DNA from: JADKFD01 sp964561825
Lineage (GTDB): Bacteria > Pseudomonadota > Gammaproteobacteria > Xanthomonadales > SZUA-5
DNA: 5,092 bases
NCBI GenBank assembly: GCA_964561825.1
Contig: CAZLSB010000294.1
Span: 1 to 5,092 of the forward strand
Reading direction: 5' to 3'
Shown in pieces: positions 1-5,092 of this stretch; the first letter of the stretch is position 1; the number at the start of each line of letters is the position of its first letter. The position numbers and the translations under genes were made by a program. The notes under the pieces were generated by a model. The model saw only the letters and a list, made by a program, of their open reading frames with translations, was not told the DNA's origin and did not search any database.

Positions 1-16
1 GCATTACAGCGCTCAT
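1..16 (-). CDS. 5' end of an unidentified downstream gene, running off the window
   Basis: The ATG at 16-14 overlaps the TGA stop of the methyltransferase in an ATGA junction and is preceded by a strong purine-rich ribosome binding site (21-29). The visible codons read Met-Ser-Ala-Val-Met and then leave the window. The overlap and good Shine-Dalgarno suggest a translationally coupled next gene of the same polysaccharide locus. Only five codons are visible, so no function can be assigned. A glycosyltransferase or another methyltransferase would fit the context, but that is a guess. Confidence 0.55.
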
Positions 17-918
17 GAATTCCTTCCTTGGTGGTGCTGCTGCTCTGCAAGCAGCGCTTCGGCGCGCGCCAATTGGGCGCGCAACTGCGCGATCTCCCGA
101 TCTTGGGCGAACAATTTTTCTCCAGCGGCAATATGCCGGCGGATTTCTTCGTTGTAATGCTCATAAACGCTTTCACGGGCGTCGCCGAACAAATGCAGGG
201 CGCCGACGGCTGGCAAATATCGTTCATGTGCCGCGCAGACGACCAAAAAATACAGGGCCTCGTAGACGGGGCGATCGACCAACGTGCCATCGAATGCCAA
301 GGTCGTCGCGGCCGCGTTACTCGGCGCGCAATCGGGATCCCATAACACCGACTGAAAAACCAGTTTCTGAGCATAGACGCGCAGCGCCGCAAACTCATGT
401 CGCAACAGCACTTCCAATTGCTCGCGGTACAGCTCGCGCACATGAAACTCGTTTTGATAGCCGCGCAAATCGCTGTAAGTGCGTTTATCTGGCGAAGAAA
501 TCAACAATAGACCATCGGCGCTGAGCAAACGCCGAAAGCCGGCGACCAGGCGCGCCTGTTGCTCAACATGCTCGAGCGTCTCGAACGAGACAATGACGTC
601 AAAACTGCCACTGGGCAAATCATCCAGCGCGGTTGCGTCACCGGTTGCGAAGCGCAATCTCGCAACATCTGCATAACGCTGTTGCGCGTGAGCGATCACC
701 TCAGTTGAGATGTCCACGCCCAACACGTTTGCCCCCGCGGCTGCCAACAATGCGCTGCCATAGCCTTCGCCACAGGCTGCATCCAGCACGCGTTTGCCCG
801 CGCAAAACCGCGCCGCGTAGGCATATCGATGCAAATGTTCGTACCAGATCTCACGTACACACTCGGGCGTGAAGCGCTCACCGGTGAAAGCGAAGATTGG
901 CGGGTCAGAGACAGTCAT
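13..918 (-). CDS. Class I SAM-dependent methyltransferase of a polysaccharide locus
   Basis: This 301-residue cytoplasmic protein is a predicted S-adenosylmethionine-dependent methyltransferase with a Rossmann-like fold. The N-terminus has TGERFTPE (residues 12-19) and a His-Arg-Tyr stretch (30-32), a pattern I associate with methyltransferases near surface-glycan genes. SAM-binding motif I is VLDAACGEGYGS (44-55), followed by the acidic loop GVDIS (67-71), GDATALD (93-99), the central strand FDVIVSFETLEHV (106-118) and LLSADGLLLISSPDK (131-145). The C-terminus (about 265-295) is charged and heptad-like (AQDREIAQLRAQLARAEALL), so a short coiled coil is likely. The acceptor is probably a sugar of the exported glycan, though neither substrate nor O- versus N-methylation can be read from the sequence. 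The ATG start has no clear Shine-Dalgarno. A 394-base gap separates the gene from the upstream operon. Fold assignment is firm; the role is inferred from context. Confidence 0.9.
   Translation of the reverse strand: MTVSDPPIFAFTGERFTPECVREIWYEHLHRYAYAARFCAGKRVLDAACGEGYGSALLAAAGANVLGVDISTEVIAHAQQRYADVARLRFATGDATALDDLPSGSFDVIVSFETLEHVEQQARLVAGFRRLLSADGLLLISSPDKRTYSDLRGYQNEFHVRELYREQLEVLLRHEFAALRVYAQKLVFQSVLWDPDCAPSNAAATTLAFDGTLVDRPVYEALYFLVVCAAHERYLPAVGALHLFGDARESVYEHYNEEIRRHIAAGEKLFAQDREIAQLRAQLARAEALLAEQQHHQGRNS
21..29 (-). promoter_or_regulatory. Strong Shine-Dalgarno for the partial downstream gene
   Basis: On the minus strand the bases AAGGAAGGA lie immediately before ATTC and the ATG at 16-14. 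The two overlapping AGGA cores sit about 4 and 9 bases from the start. This is the strongest ribosome binding site in the window, and it is the main reason for calling a gene start from so few codons. It lies inside the last codons of the methyltransferase gene. Confidence 0.6.
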
Positions 919-951
919 CGGGCAATGCTAGCGCCTGTTGGGTATTGGAAG

Positions 952-993
952 ATCGCAGCGAAACTTCAGCGAACAATCAATTGGGTCAGCGAA
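952..993 (-). promoter_or_regulatory. Three direct TTCGCTG heptamers with a weak promoter-like pair, upstream of the methyltransferase
   Basis: Minus-strand TTCGCTG occurs at 993-987, 973-967 and 962-956, with start-to-start spacing of 20 and 11 bases, close to two turns and one turn of B-DNA. The cluster lies 38 to 75 bases before the methyltransferase ATG. Between the first two copies is TTGATT (980-975), a fair -35 match, followed after 17 bases by TGCGAT (957-952), a poor -10 match (3/6). The repeats could be an operator or activator site, but they are short and could be chance. The promoter reading is weak. Confidence 0.25.
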
Positions 994-1057
994 GCGCTAA
1001 TCCGCAGCTCTTGGAGTGCAGAGAAAGCTTGGCTAGGGCAGGTTGTGAGTTCGGATT

Positions 1058-1080
1058 ATCCTAGCAGCCTGTCGGACTTT
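1058..1080 (+). repeat. Left terminal inverted repeat of the MITE-like element
   Basis: These 23 bases are the exact reverse complement of 1297-1319. The arm begins ATC, continues with CTAG, then CAGCCTGTCGGACTTT. Pairing past 1080 drops to scattered matches, so the boundary on the inner side is sharp. Confidence 0.9.
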
Positions 1081-1091
1081 CCTCGCAAGTG

Positions 1092-1191
1092 CGCCGGAAG
1101 TCCTTTTGGCGATCATTACCCATTTTCGAATTGATTTTGAAGGCTATGGCTCTACTTTCGAGTCTGCGCTATGCCAAAAGGCCGTCCGGCG
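1092..1191. repeat. Nested imperfect inverted repeat inside the element
   Basis: The 19 bases at 1092-1110 match the reverse complement of 1173-1191 at 17 of 19 positions. Both share CGCCGGA at the outer side and CCTTTTGGC at the inner side, with a 62-base loop between the arms. A further short stem, GTCGCA (1200-1205) with TGCGAC (1219-1224), lies to the right. The element could fold into a branched structure as single-stranded DNA or RNA. Confidence 0.7.
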
Positions 1192-1296
1192 GGCGGTGCG
1201 TCGCAACGGCGTCTGCGCTGCGACCCCAACGGAACAGCCATTGGTTGCGCGCCGCGCCTTGCATCCGCTCGGAGCCACACAATGCATCTCACGCGC

Positions 1297-1319
1297 AAAG
1301 TCCGACAGGCTGCTAGGAT
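1297..1319 (-). repeat. Right terminal inverted repeat, containing the glycosyltransferase stop codon
   Basis: This is the exact reverse complement of 1058-1080. Read on the minus strand, the outer end of the arm (ATCCTAG) supplies the last part of the final serine codons and the TAG stop (1315-1313) of the glycosyltransferase gene. The repeat and the coding region therefore overlap by 7 bases. Confidence 0.9.
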
Positions 1320-2149
1320 GACTGAAGTTCAAGCTGTTGCAAGGCATAACGCGCGGATACGGTGGCACGTCGCTCAGCCAGCGGATCAGCCGCAATGAAT
1401 TTCGCCACCTGTGCGCTGTAGTGCGGATATCTGGCCAATAGGCGAGCCAAATTGTCGCCGTTGGGCTTCAGCCCTAGCGGCGCAAACGAGCCGCCGCCGG
1501 CGTGCACCACGTAACAATCGTCGGCCAGTACGTTGCGCCAGCCATGCGCGGCGGCACGCATGCAAAAGTCATTTTCTTCGCCATAACCGCGCCCAAAGGT
1601 CGCCCTATCAAAATCGCCCAAGGCATTGAGTGCGGCGCGCCGAATCAACATGCAAAAGCCGACAGCCGTTGGCAAATCGGGGTAACGGGCAGTGCCATCA
1701 GCAAAAGTGGCTGCAAGAGCTTCGGCGTCGACCGGCACCGGGCTCGCTTGGCAAAACTGCGGCCAAGAGCAAATTTCGGCGTTATTTGAAAAAGGCGTAA
1801 CGGTGGCGATTCGCGGATCAGAAGCCAGTGCTGCGGCCATCCGATCCAACCAGCCTGGGGTCACTTCAGTGTCGGCATTCAGCAGCAACACGTCGCCGAA
1901 AGTGCACCCAAAAGCACGATTGACGGTGCCGACGAACCCGAGATTTTCGACATTACGCAACAGCTTTGGACCTAAGGGCGAGCGCGCTTGCCAATCTGCG
2001 AGCAGCGTTTCTATTGCGGGATCGGGCGAGGCGTCGTCAATTAACAGTATTTGCGCCTGCTCCGGCGAAGTATGGCGATCCAAGGATGCCAAACAGCGGC
2101 GCAATAAGGCCGCCGCATTGAATATCGGCACCACGACATCGATAGTCAT
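1313..2149 (-). CDS. Family 2 (GT-A fold) glycosyltransferase
   Basis: This cytoplasmic or membrane-associated enzyme is predicted to transfer a sugar from a nucleotide-sugar donor to a growing glycan. From the ATG at 2149 it has 278 residues. The GT-A features are the N-terminal strand IDVVVPIFN (3-11), the nucleotide-binding acidic pair LLIDDAS (35-41), NLGF (69-72), the metal-binding DXD-like NADTEV (91-96), the GGYGEEND-like acceptor/catalytic region GYGEENDFCMRA (188-199) and VVHAGGGSF (214-222). No transmembrane segment is evident. The ATG overlaps the ATPase stop as ATGA, which favours this start; a GTG two codons upstream (2155) is also possible and sits 6 bases after a GAG. The TAG stop lies inside the terminal repeat of the adjacent MITE-like element. 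Donor and linkage cannot be told from sequence. Its place directly after the transporter genes supports a role in making the exported polysaccharide. Confidence 0.92.
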   Translation of the reverse strand: MTIDVVVPIFNAAALLRRCLASLDRHTSPEQAQILLIDDASPDPAIETLLADWQARSPLGPKLLRNVENLGFVGTVNRAFGCTFGDVLLLNADTEVTPGWLDRMAAALASDPRIATVTPFSNNAEICSWPQFCQASPVPVDAEALAATFADGTARYPDLPTAVGFCMLIRRAALNALGDFDRATFGRGYGEENDFCMRAAAHGWRNVLADDCYVVHAGGGSFAPLGLKPNGDNLARLLARYPHYSAQVAKFIAADPLAERRATVSARYALQQLELQSS

Positions 2150-3324
2150 CCCCACTGATGACTCAAACGCACGATGCCAAACTCACGCGAGGTACCACGC
2201 ACGATCAATTCGCGAACCTCGGTATCAAATAAGCGCAAACCCTCTGGATCGAGTGCATGCAACTTCAGCGAGTACTGACCCGGTAACAGGGTAAGTGCAT
2301 CAAAGCGCAACTGATAGGTAAAGCGGTGTGCCGCCGACCGGTTAGGTGTTGCGGCATCTATTTCGGAGGTGGTGCCGTACACCGCGGTGCCGTCGGCACG
2401 CAGTAGCCCGACCGCCAAATGCGGCGCGCGGTCATCCGGAGAGTACATTTCAATCGCAATCGACAAAGTCCGCGATTCACCTAGGATCAACGGCGTTAAT
2501 CCGTCCCTGCCATTGAGAAGCACGCTAGTGATGCGGTAGTCCTCGGCGCTATTGAGCTTAGGATCTGGCTCGGTCTGCGTGGCGGTTTTGCGCTCGTGAT
2601 AGGCCAGATAATCCTGTGTCACATCGTAGACGTCGCCGTACGCCTGCACGCGACCGGCCTGCAACCACAAGGCATGGCGGCAGAGTTTCTGCACGTGGTA
2701 CATGCTGTGCGACACCAACAGCAAGGTGCCACCTTGCGACAAAAAATCTTCAATCCAGCGGATGCATTTTTTCTGGAACGACTCATCGCCGACCGCCAAC
2801 ACTTCATCGGTGATCAATAGATCGGGGCGCCGAGCAGCTACGACAGCAAAACCCAGCCGCACCACCATGCCAGTCGAGTAGTGTTTGATCGGTTCATCAA
2901 TGTAGCGACCAATATCGGCGTATTCGATGATTTCCTCGGTTTTTGCGCGGATATCGCTGCTGGTCATGCCCATCAATGCTGCCGCAGTGCTGATGTTTTG
3001 GCGCCCTGTGTACTCCGGGTGAAATCCTGCACCCAGTTCCAATAGCGCGCCCACCGAACCGTTGACCTCCACGCTGCCATCGCTGGCGTTGAGCACACCG
3101 GTCAACACCTTCAACAGAGTGGATTTGCCGGCTCCATTTTCGCCAATGATGCCTACCGACTCACCACGCCGGACAACCAAATCAACGCCTTGCAGAACGG
3201 CAACATCCGCGATGCCACGCTGACCACTCAGCGCCCGCAACATCGCGCGCATTCGATCAGCATTGCGATGGACCAGCGGATAGCGTTTGCCGACGCCGCT
3301 CAGGCGCACCAGGACCTCGCTCAC
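2146..3324 (-). CDS. wzt: Polysaccharide ABC transporter ATP-binding protein with C-terminal Wzt-like domain
   Basis: This 392-residue protein is the cytoplasmic ATPase that powers export of a lipid-linked polysaccharide through the inner membrane with the permease encoded just upstream. The nucleotide-binding domain spans about residues 4-245: Walker A GENGAGKST (61-69), the family-typical LLELGAGFHPEYTGRQNI (94-111), the ABC signature as YSTGM (149-153) in place of LSGGQ, Walker B LLITDE (169-174), D-loop VLAVGD (175-180) and the switch histidine in LLLVSHS (201-207). A charged linker (245-262) leads to a roughly 120-residue beta-rich C-terminal domain (about 263-388), as in Wzt proteins such as those of E. 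coli O8/O9a, where it binds the modified end of the chain. The GTG start (3324-3322) overlaps the permease TGA by 4 bases and has a GAGGA ribosome site 6 bases upstream. KpsT-type ATPases lack the extra domain, so a Wzt assignment is preferred. Confidence 0.95.
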   Translation of the reverse strand: MSEVLVRLSGVGKRYPLVHRNADRMRAMLRALSGQRGIADVAVLQGVDLVVRRGESVGIIGENGAGKSTLLKVLTGVLNASDGSVEVNGSVGALLELGAGFHPEYTGRQNISTAAALMGMTSSDIRAKTEEIIEYADIGRYIDEPIKHYSTGMVVRLGFAVVAARRPDLLITDEVLAVGDESFQKKCIRWIEDFLSQGGTLLLVSHSMYHVQKLCRHALWLQAGRVQAYGDVYDVTQDYLAYHERKTATQTEPDPKLNSAEDYRITSVLLNGRDGLTPLILGESRTLSIAIEMYSPDDRAPHLAVGLLRADGTAVYGTTSEIDAATPNRSAAHRFTYQLRFDALTLLPGQYSLKLHALDPEGLRLFDTEVRELIVRGTSREFGIVRLSHQWG

Positions 3325-4082
3325 AGGAAGTCCTCAAAATGCCGTCGCAGGCGTGCAAACACAAAGAGGCCGAAGCCAAGCATCGCCGCTGCGACCAGCA
3401 GCGCATTCAAATCGTTCCAGCCCAGGGCGTAGTCAGAGTCCAAGATCAGCGCGCGCAGACGCTCCGGGTAATAGGTCAGCGGATTCCAATCCATCAACCT
3501 TTGGGCAAACTCGGGCAACATGGCACGCGAGTACAACACCGGCGTCAGAAAGAACCAAAAAGCCAACAATTGCGCAAGAACTTGGGCGAGATCGCGCACA
3601 AATACCTGAATGGCGGCGACCATCATGCCAAAGCCGAGCGTCCACATGAGCAACATGGCTAGCACCGGAATTGCCATCAGCACGCCGATCGGGTCGATCG
3701 CGCTACCCGTCAACGCCAGCAAAGTCAGTGCGGCTGCATAACCAACGAGGTGCAATGCAGCCGAGGACAATACGGTTGCAAACACCAGCAGCCAGGGCGG
3801 CACCGCGACTTTACCGATGAGCGCGCAATGGTCGATGACGCTGGTAGCGGCGCGTGAGCTCGACTCCGCAAACAAGGTCCACGCCCAAAAACCAACGCCA
3901 ATGTACGCAACCAAACCATGCGCTTCAGCACCAACTACGCGCGCCTTAAAAATTTTCTCGAAAACCAGCGCATACATCAACAGTTGCAATGCGGGATGGA
4001 CCACCGCCCATAACAAGCCGCTCATGCTGCCGAGGTAGCGCGAATGGAACTCGCGCCGGAAAAAATGCCAGAAGAGTTGCAC
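3321..4082 (-). CDS. wzm: Polysaccharide ABC transporter permease (ABC-2 type, Wzm-like)
   Basis: This 253-residue inner-membrane protein forms, as a dimer, the channel through which a lipid-linked glycan is exported using the adjacent ATPase. The cytoplasmic N-terminal region RREFHSRYLGSMSGLLW (9-25) is the typical amphipathic lead-in of Wzm/TagG/KpsM permeases. Hydrophobic segments occur at about 22-44, 57-73, 96-126, 131-162, 168-185 and 224-243, giving about six membrane spans. The conserved FVRDLAQVLAQLLAFWFFLTPVLYS (161-185) and NPLTYYPERLRALIL (200-214) are characteristic of ABC-2 polysaccharide exporters. The length is normal. The start is GTG (4082-4080) without a good Shine-Dalgarno; the next Met (residue 20) would remove conserved residues, so GTG is kept. 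It begins 17 bases after the isomerase stop, suggesting co-transcription. Confidence 0.95.
   Translation of the reverse strand: MQLFWHFFRREFHSRYLGSMSGLLWAVVHPALQLLMYALVFEKIFKARVVGAEAHGLVAYIGVGFWAWTLFAESSSRAATSVIDHCALIGKVAVPPWLLVFATVLSSAALHLVGYAAALTLLALTGSAIDPIGVLMAIPVLAMLLMWTLGFGMMVAAIQVFVRDLAQVLAQLLAFWFFLTPVLYSRAMLPEFAQRLMDWNPLTYYPERLRALILDSDYALGWNDLNALLVAAAMLGFGLFVFARLRRHFEDFL
3331..3335 (-). promoter_or_regulatory. Ribosome binding site for the ATPase gene
   Basis: The minus strand reads GAGGA, then six bases, then GTG. It lies inside the last codons of the permease gene (Glu-Asp-Phe-Leu-stop). It supports the GTG start and translational coupling of the permease and ATPase. Confidence 0.7.
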
Positions 4083-4099
4083 GGTCTTTCGCGCTAGAA

Positions 4100-5032
4100 C
4101 TATTTTTGTGGCTGTGTGCTATCGCCCATAATCAGGCCTTGCAAGTTTTGCGGGTAAATTTCCACTTCGCCGATGGTCAGATCGGCACGGTAGTCCAACA
4201 CCACGCGCCTACGGGCTTCGGAGCGCAGCTTCTCGATGATCACCGATTTGGCCTGCTCGAACGGAATCACTTTGGATGGCGTCAGCTCCAGTAATTGCAC
4301 CAGGTGATAGCCAAATTGGCTGCGGATCGGCGGGCTGACGTCCCCGACTTTGCTCAAGGCCAAAGCGCCACTCAGAAAGTCTTGGTCGACATCCGTGGCA
4401 CCTTCACTCGTCTGCATAATGCCGCCATTGGTGTCTTTGGTTGTATCGTCACTGCTCTGCATGACAATTTGCGCAAAGCGTGCTTCGTCAACGCTTTGCG
4501 TCGAGGCCGCCAACGCATCGATTTTGGCTTTCGCAGCCGCATCGCCTTGCCTTTTTGACTCGATCAACAATTGCCGGATCTTGATCTGCTTAGGCGTTTT
4601 CATCGCCCCTAAGTTGGTCAGATATTGCTCACGCGCAAGTTGTTCGAAGTCGCTGTTGATGCGTTCGGCGCGAATTTTATCAAGCTGATAAACGGCCAGA
4701 ACTTGATCCTGAGCGAGCTTCAATTGCGCCTGCAAAATGACATCGTCTTTGATCATTGCCGGATTCACTTCATTGGCAATCTGGCGCAAAACCAGCATGT
4801 CTTCTAGCACTTTGTTCAGATGTTTGTCGCTTGACAGCAGGACGTCCTGTTGTTTGGGCTCAAGTGCTTTCACCTTTGCGGTGACCTCCGCAACGGTAAT
4901 CACCGCACTTCCGCGCTTGACTACGGTGCATTCTGGAGTTTGACAAGATTCTGGCGGGCTAGGTGTTTGGGCAAAAACGCTGACACTGAAGAACAGCGCG
5001 CAAACAATAAACAAGGCACGGTTGTGCAACAT
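4100..5032 (-). CDS. Exported parvulin-type (PpiC/SurA-like) peptidyl-prolyl isomerase
   Basis: This 310-residue protein is predicted to act in the periplasm, catalysing or assisting cis-trans isomerisation of prolyl bonds in envelope proteins. A Sec signal peptide is clear: MLHNR, a hydrophobic core (6-20) and likely cleavage after VFA (residue 21). No lipobox is evident. The mature N-terminus has a Cys pair (30 and 35) that may form a disulfide. A helical region (about 45-145) resembles the chaperone-like N-terminal part of SurA/PpiD relatives. The parvulin domain is about 148-250, with a conserved NGG (202-204), LSKVGDVSPPIRSQFGYHLVQL (226-247) and the second active-site histidine (243). 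The first parvulin histidine, expected at about 154 in the KIRQLLI strand, is glutamine. A helical tail follows. Related isomerases occur in some exopolysaccharide clusters, but a direct role in glycan export is unproven. The ATG has only a weak GAG-type ribosome site. Confidence 0.9.
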   Translation of the reverse strand: MLHNRALFIVCALFFSVSVFAQTPSPPESCQTPECTVVKRGSAVITVAEVTAKVKALEPKQQDVLLSSDKHLNKVLEDMLVLRQIANEVNPAMIKDDVILQAQLKLAQDQVLAVYQLDKIRAERINSDFEQLAREQYLTNLGAMKTPKQIKIRQLLIESKRQGDAAAKAKIDALAASTQSVDEARFAQIVMQSSDDTTKDTNGGIMQTSEGATDVDQDFLSGALALSKVGDVSPPIRSQFGYHLVQLLELTPSKVIPFEQAKSVIIEKLRSEARRRVVLDYRADLTIGEVEIYPQNLQGLIMGDSTQPQK

Positions 5033-5092
5033 TAGGCTATCTCAATGGTGTTGGGACTTTGGCAGTCGCCACGGGCTGGCGCGCAGGAACTA
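5033..5092 (-). other. Sixty bases upstream of the isomerase; possible 3' end of another gene
   Basis: No clear promoter or strong ribosome site is visible here. Two minus-strand frames are open from the window edge, one ending in TAA overlapping the isomerase ATG (TAATG) and one in TAG at 5039-5037, four bases before it. The second reads as a plausible Pro/Ala-rich tail (VPARQPVATAKVPTPLR). Either could be the end of an upstream gene in the same operon, but sixty bases are too few to decide. Confidence 0.2.

Larger units (their letters stand above)
1058..1319. mobile_element. MITE-like non-coding element with perfect 23-base terminal inverted repeats
   Basis: The segment is bounded by perfect 23-base inverted repeats (1058-1080 and 1297-1319) whose core is CAGCCTGTCGGACTTT and its complement. 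It carries no ORF with recognisable protein content and is far too short for a transposase. CTAG occurs at the same place in both arms (1061-1064 and 1313-1316). One reading is therefore a 248-base element (1065-1312) with 16-base inverted repeats and a CTAG target duplication; because CTAG is palindromic, the sequence alone cannot separate duplication from repeat. The interior has a second inverted repeat (1092-1110 with 1173-1191). It sits in the only large gap between the genes, at the exact 3' end of the glycosyltransferase gene. A non-autonomous miniature element mobilised in trans is the best explanation. A conserved structured intergenic repeat is the alternative. Confidence 0.65.

Noticed and set aside
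15..524. Plus-strand ORF of 169 codons
   Set aside because: It is antisense to the methyltransferase, whose SAM motifs are clear, and its product is Arg-rich without motifs.
1005..1020. Small hairpin near CTCTTGGAG
   Set aside because: The stem is about six pairs with a bulge and no U-run; it is too weak to call a terminator or regulatory RNA.
1058..1319. Reading the 23-base inverted repeat as a bidirectional Rho-independent terminator
   Set aside because: The arms are 216 bases apart and no U-run follows a compact hairpin, so this is not a normal intrinsic terminator, although folding could still affect transcription.
1144..1395. Minus-strand ORF of 83 codons spanning the element and the end of the glycosyltransferase, plus short plus-strand ORFs at 1089-1398
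   Set aside because: The translations are low-complexity and Arg/Ala/Ser-rich, contain no recognisable domain, overlap the inverted repeats and partly overlap a strong coding gene. They are most likely chance open frames.
1313..2155. The glycosyltransferase as a large multidomain enzyme cut short by the element
   Set aside because: Both reconstructed empty sites stop at the same codon or six codons later, so the flanking DNA holds no missing C-terminal part in frame. A larger accompanying deletion cannot be excluded from this window.
1692..2294. Plus-strand ORF of 200 codons
   Set aside because: It is antisense to the well-supported glycosyltransferase and ATPase genes, and its translation shows no domain pattern; it is a shadow frame.
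5033..5092. Definite 3' end of an upstream gene
   Set aside because: More than one frame is open to the window edge over only sixty bases, so neither frame nor product can be chosen with confidence.
1..5092. tRNA, rRNA, CRISPR array or a full transposase gene
   Set aside because: I saw no tandem spaced repeats, no cloverleaf-like or rRNA-like segment, and no transposase-like protein in any frame.

Overview
The window looks like part of a surface-polysaccharide (O-antigen or similar glycan) export locus from a Gram-negative bacterium. The evidence is an ABC-2 permease and ATPase pair of the Wzm/Wzt type, the ATPase carrying a C-terminal extension typical of glycan-recognising Wzt proteins, next to a glycosyltransferase, a methyltransferase and an exported parvulin-type prolyl isomerase. 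Base composition is moderately GC-rich by eye. A gammaproteobacterium or betaproteobacterium is plausible, but nothing here fixes the genus.

All supported genes lie on the minus strand and are read from high to low coordinates. The isomerase gene (5032-4100) comes first. It is followed after 17 bases by the permease (4082-3321, GTG start), then the ATPase (3324-2146, GTG start, 4-base overlap with the permease), then a family-2 glycosyltransferase (2149-1313, 4-base ATGA overlap with the ATPase). This is a tight, probably co-transcribed block. After a 394-base gap comes a class I SAM-dependent methyltransferase (918-13). Its stop overlaps the start of a further gene (ATG at 16-14, preceded by a strong ribosome binding site) that leaves the window.

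The gap is the most unusual part. It holds a 262-base non-coding element (1058-1319) bounded by perfect 23-base inverted repeats, with a second nested inverted repeat of 17/19 matches inside. It resembles a miniature inverted-repeat transposable element. Its right end coincides with the last codon and TAG stop of the glycosyltransferase gene. The remaining 138 bases, just upstream of the methyltransferase, contain three copies of the heptamer TTCGCTG at 20- and 11-base spacing.

Working model: the glycosyltransferase helps build an undecaprenyl-linked glycan in the cytoplasm. The methyltransferase may modify or cap the chain. Wzm/Wzt carries the finished glycan across the inner membrane, with the Wzt C-terminal domain selecting it. 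The periplasmic isomerase may help fold envelope proteins or be a non-catalytic relative. The families are well supported; the exact glycan and the capping role are inference.
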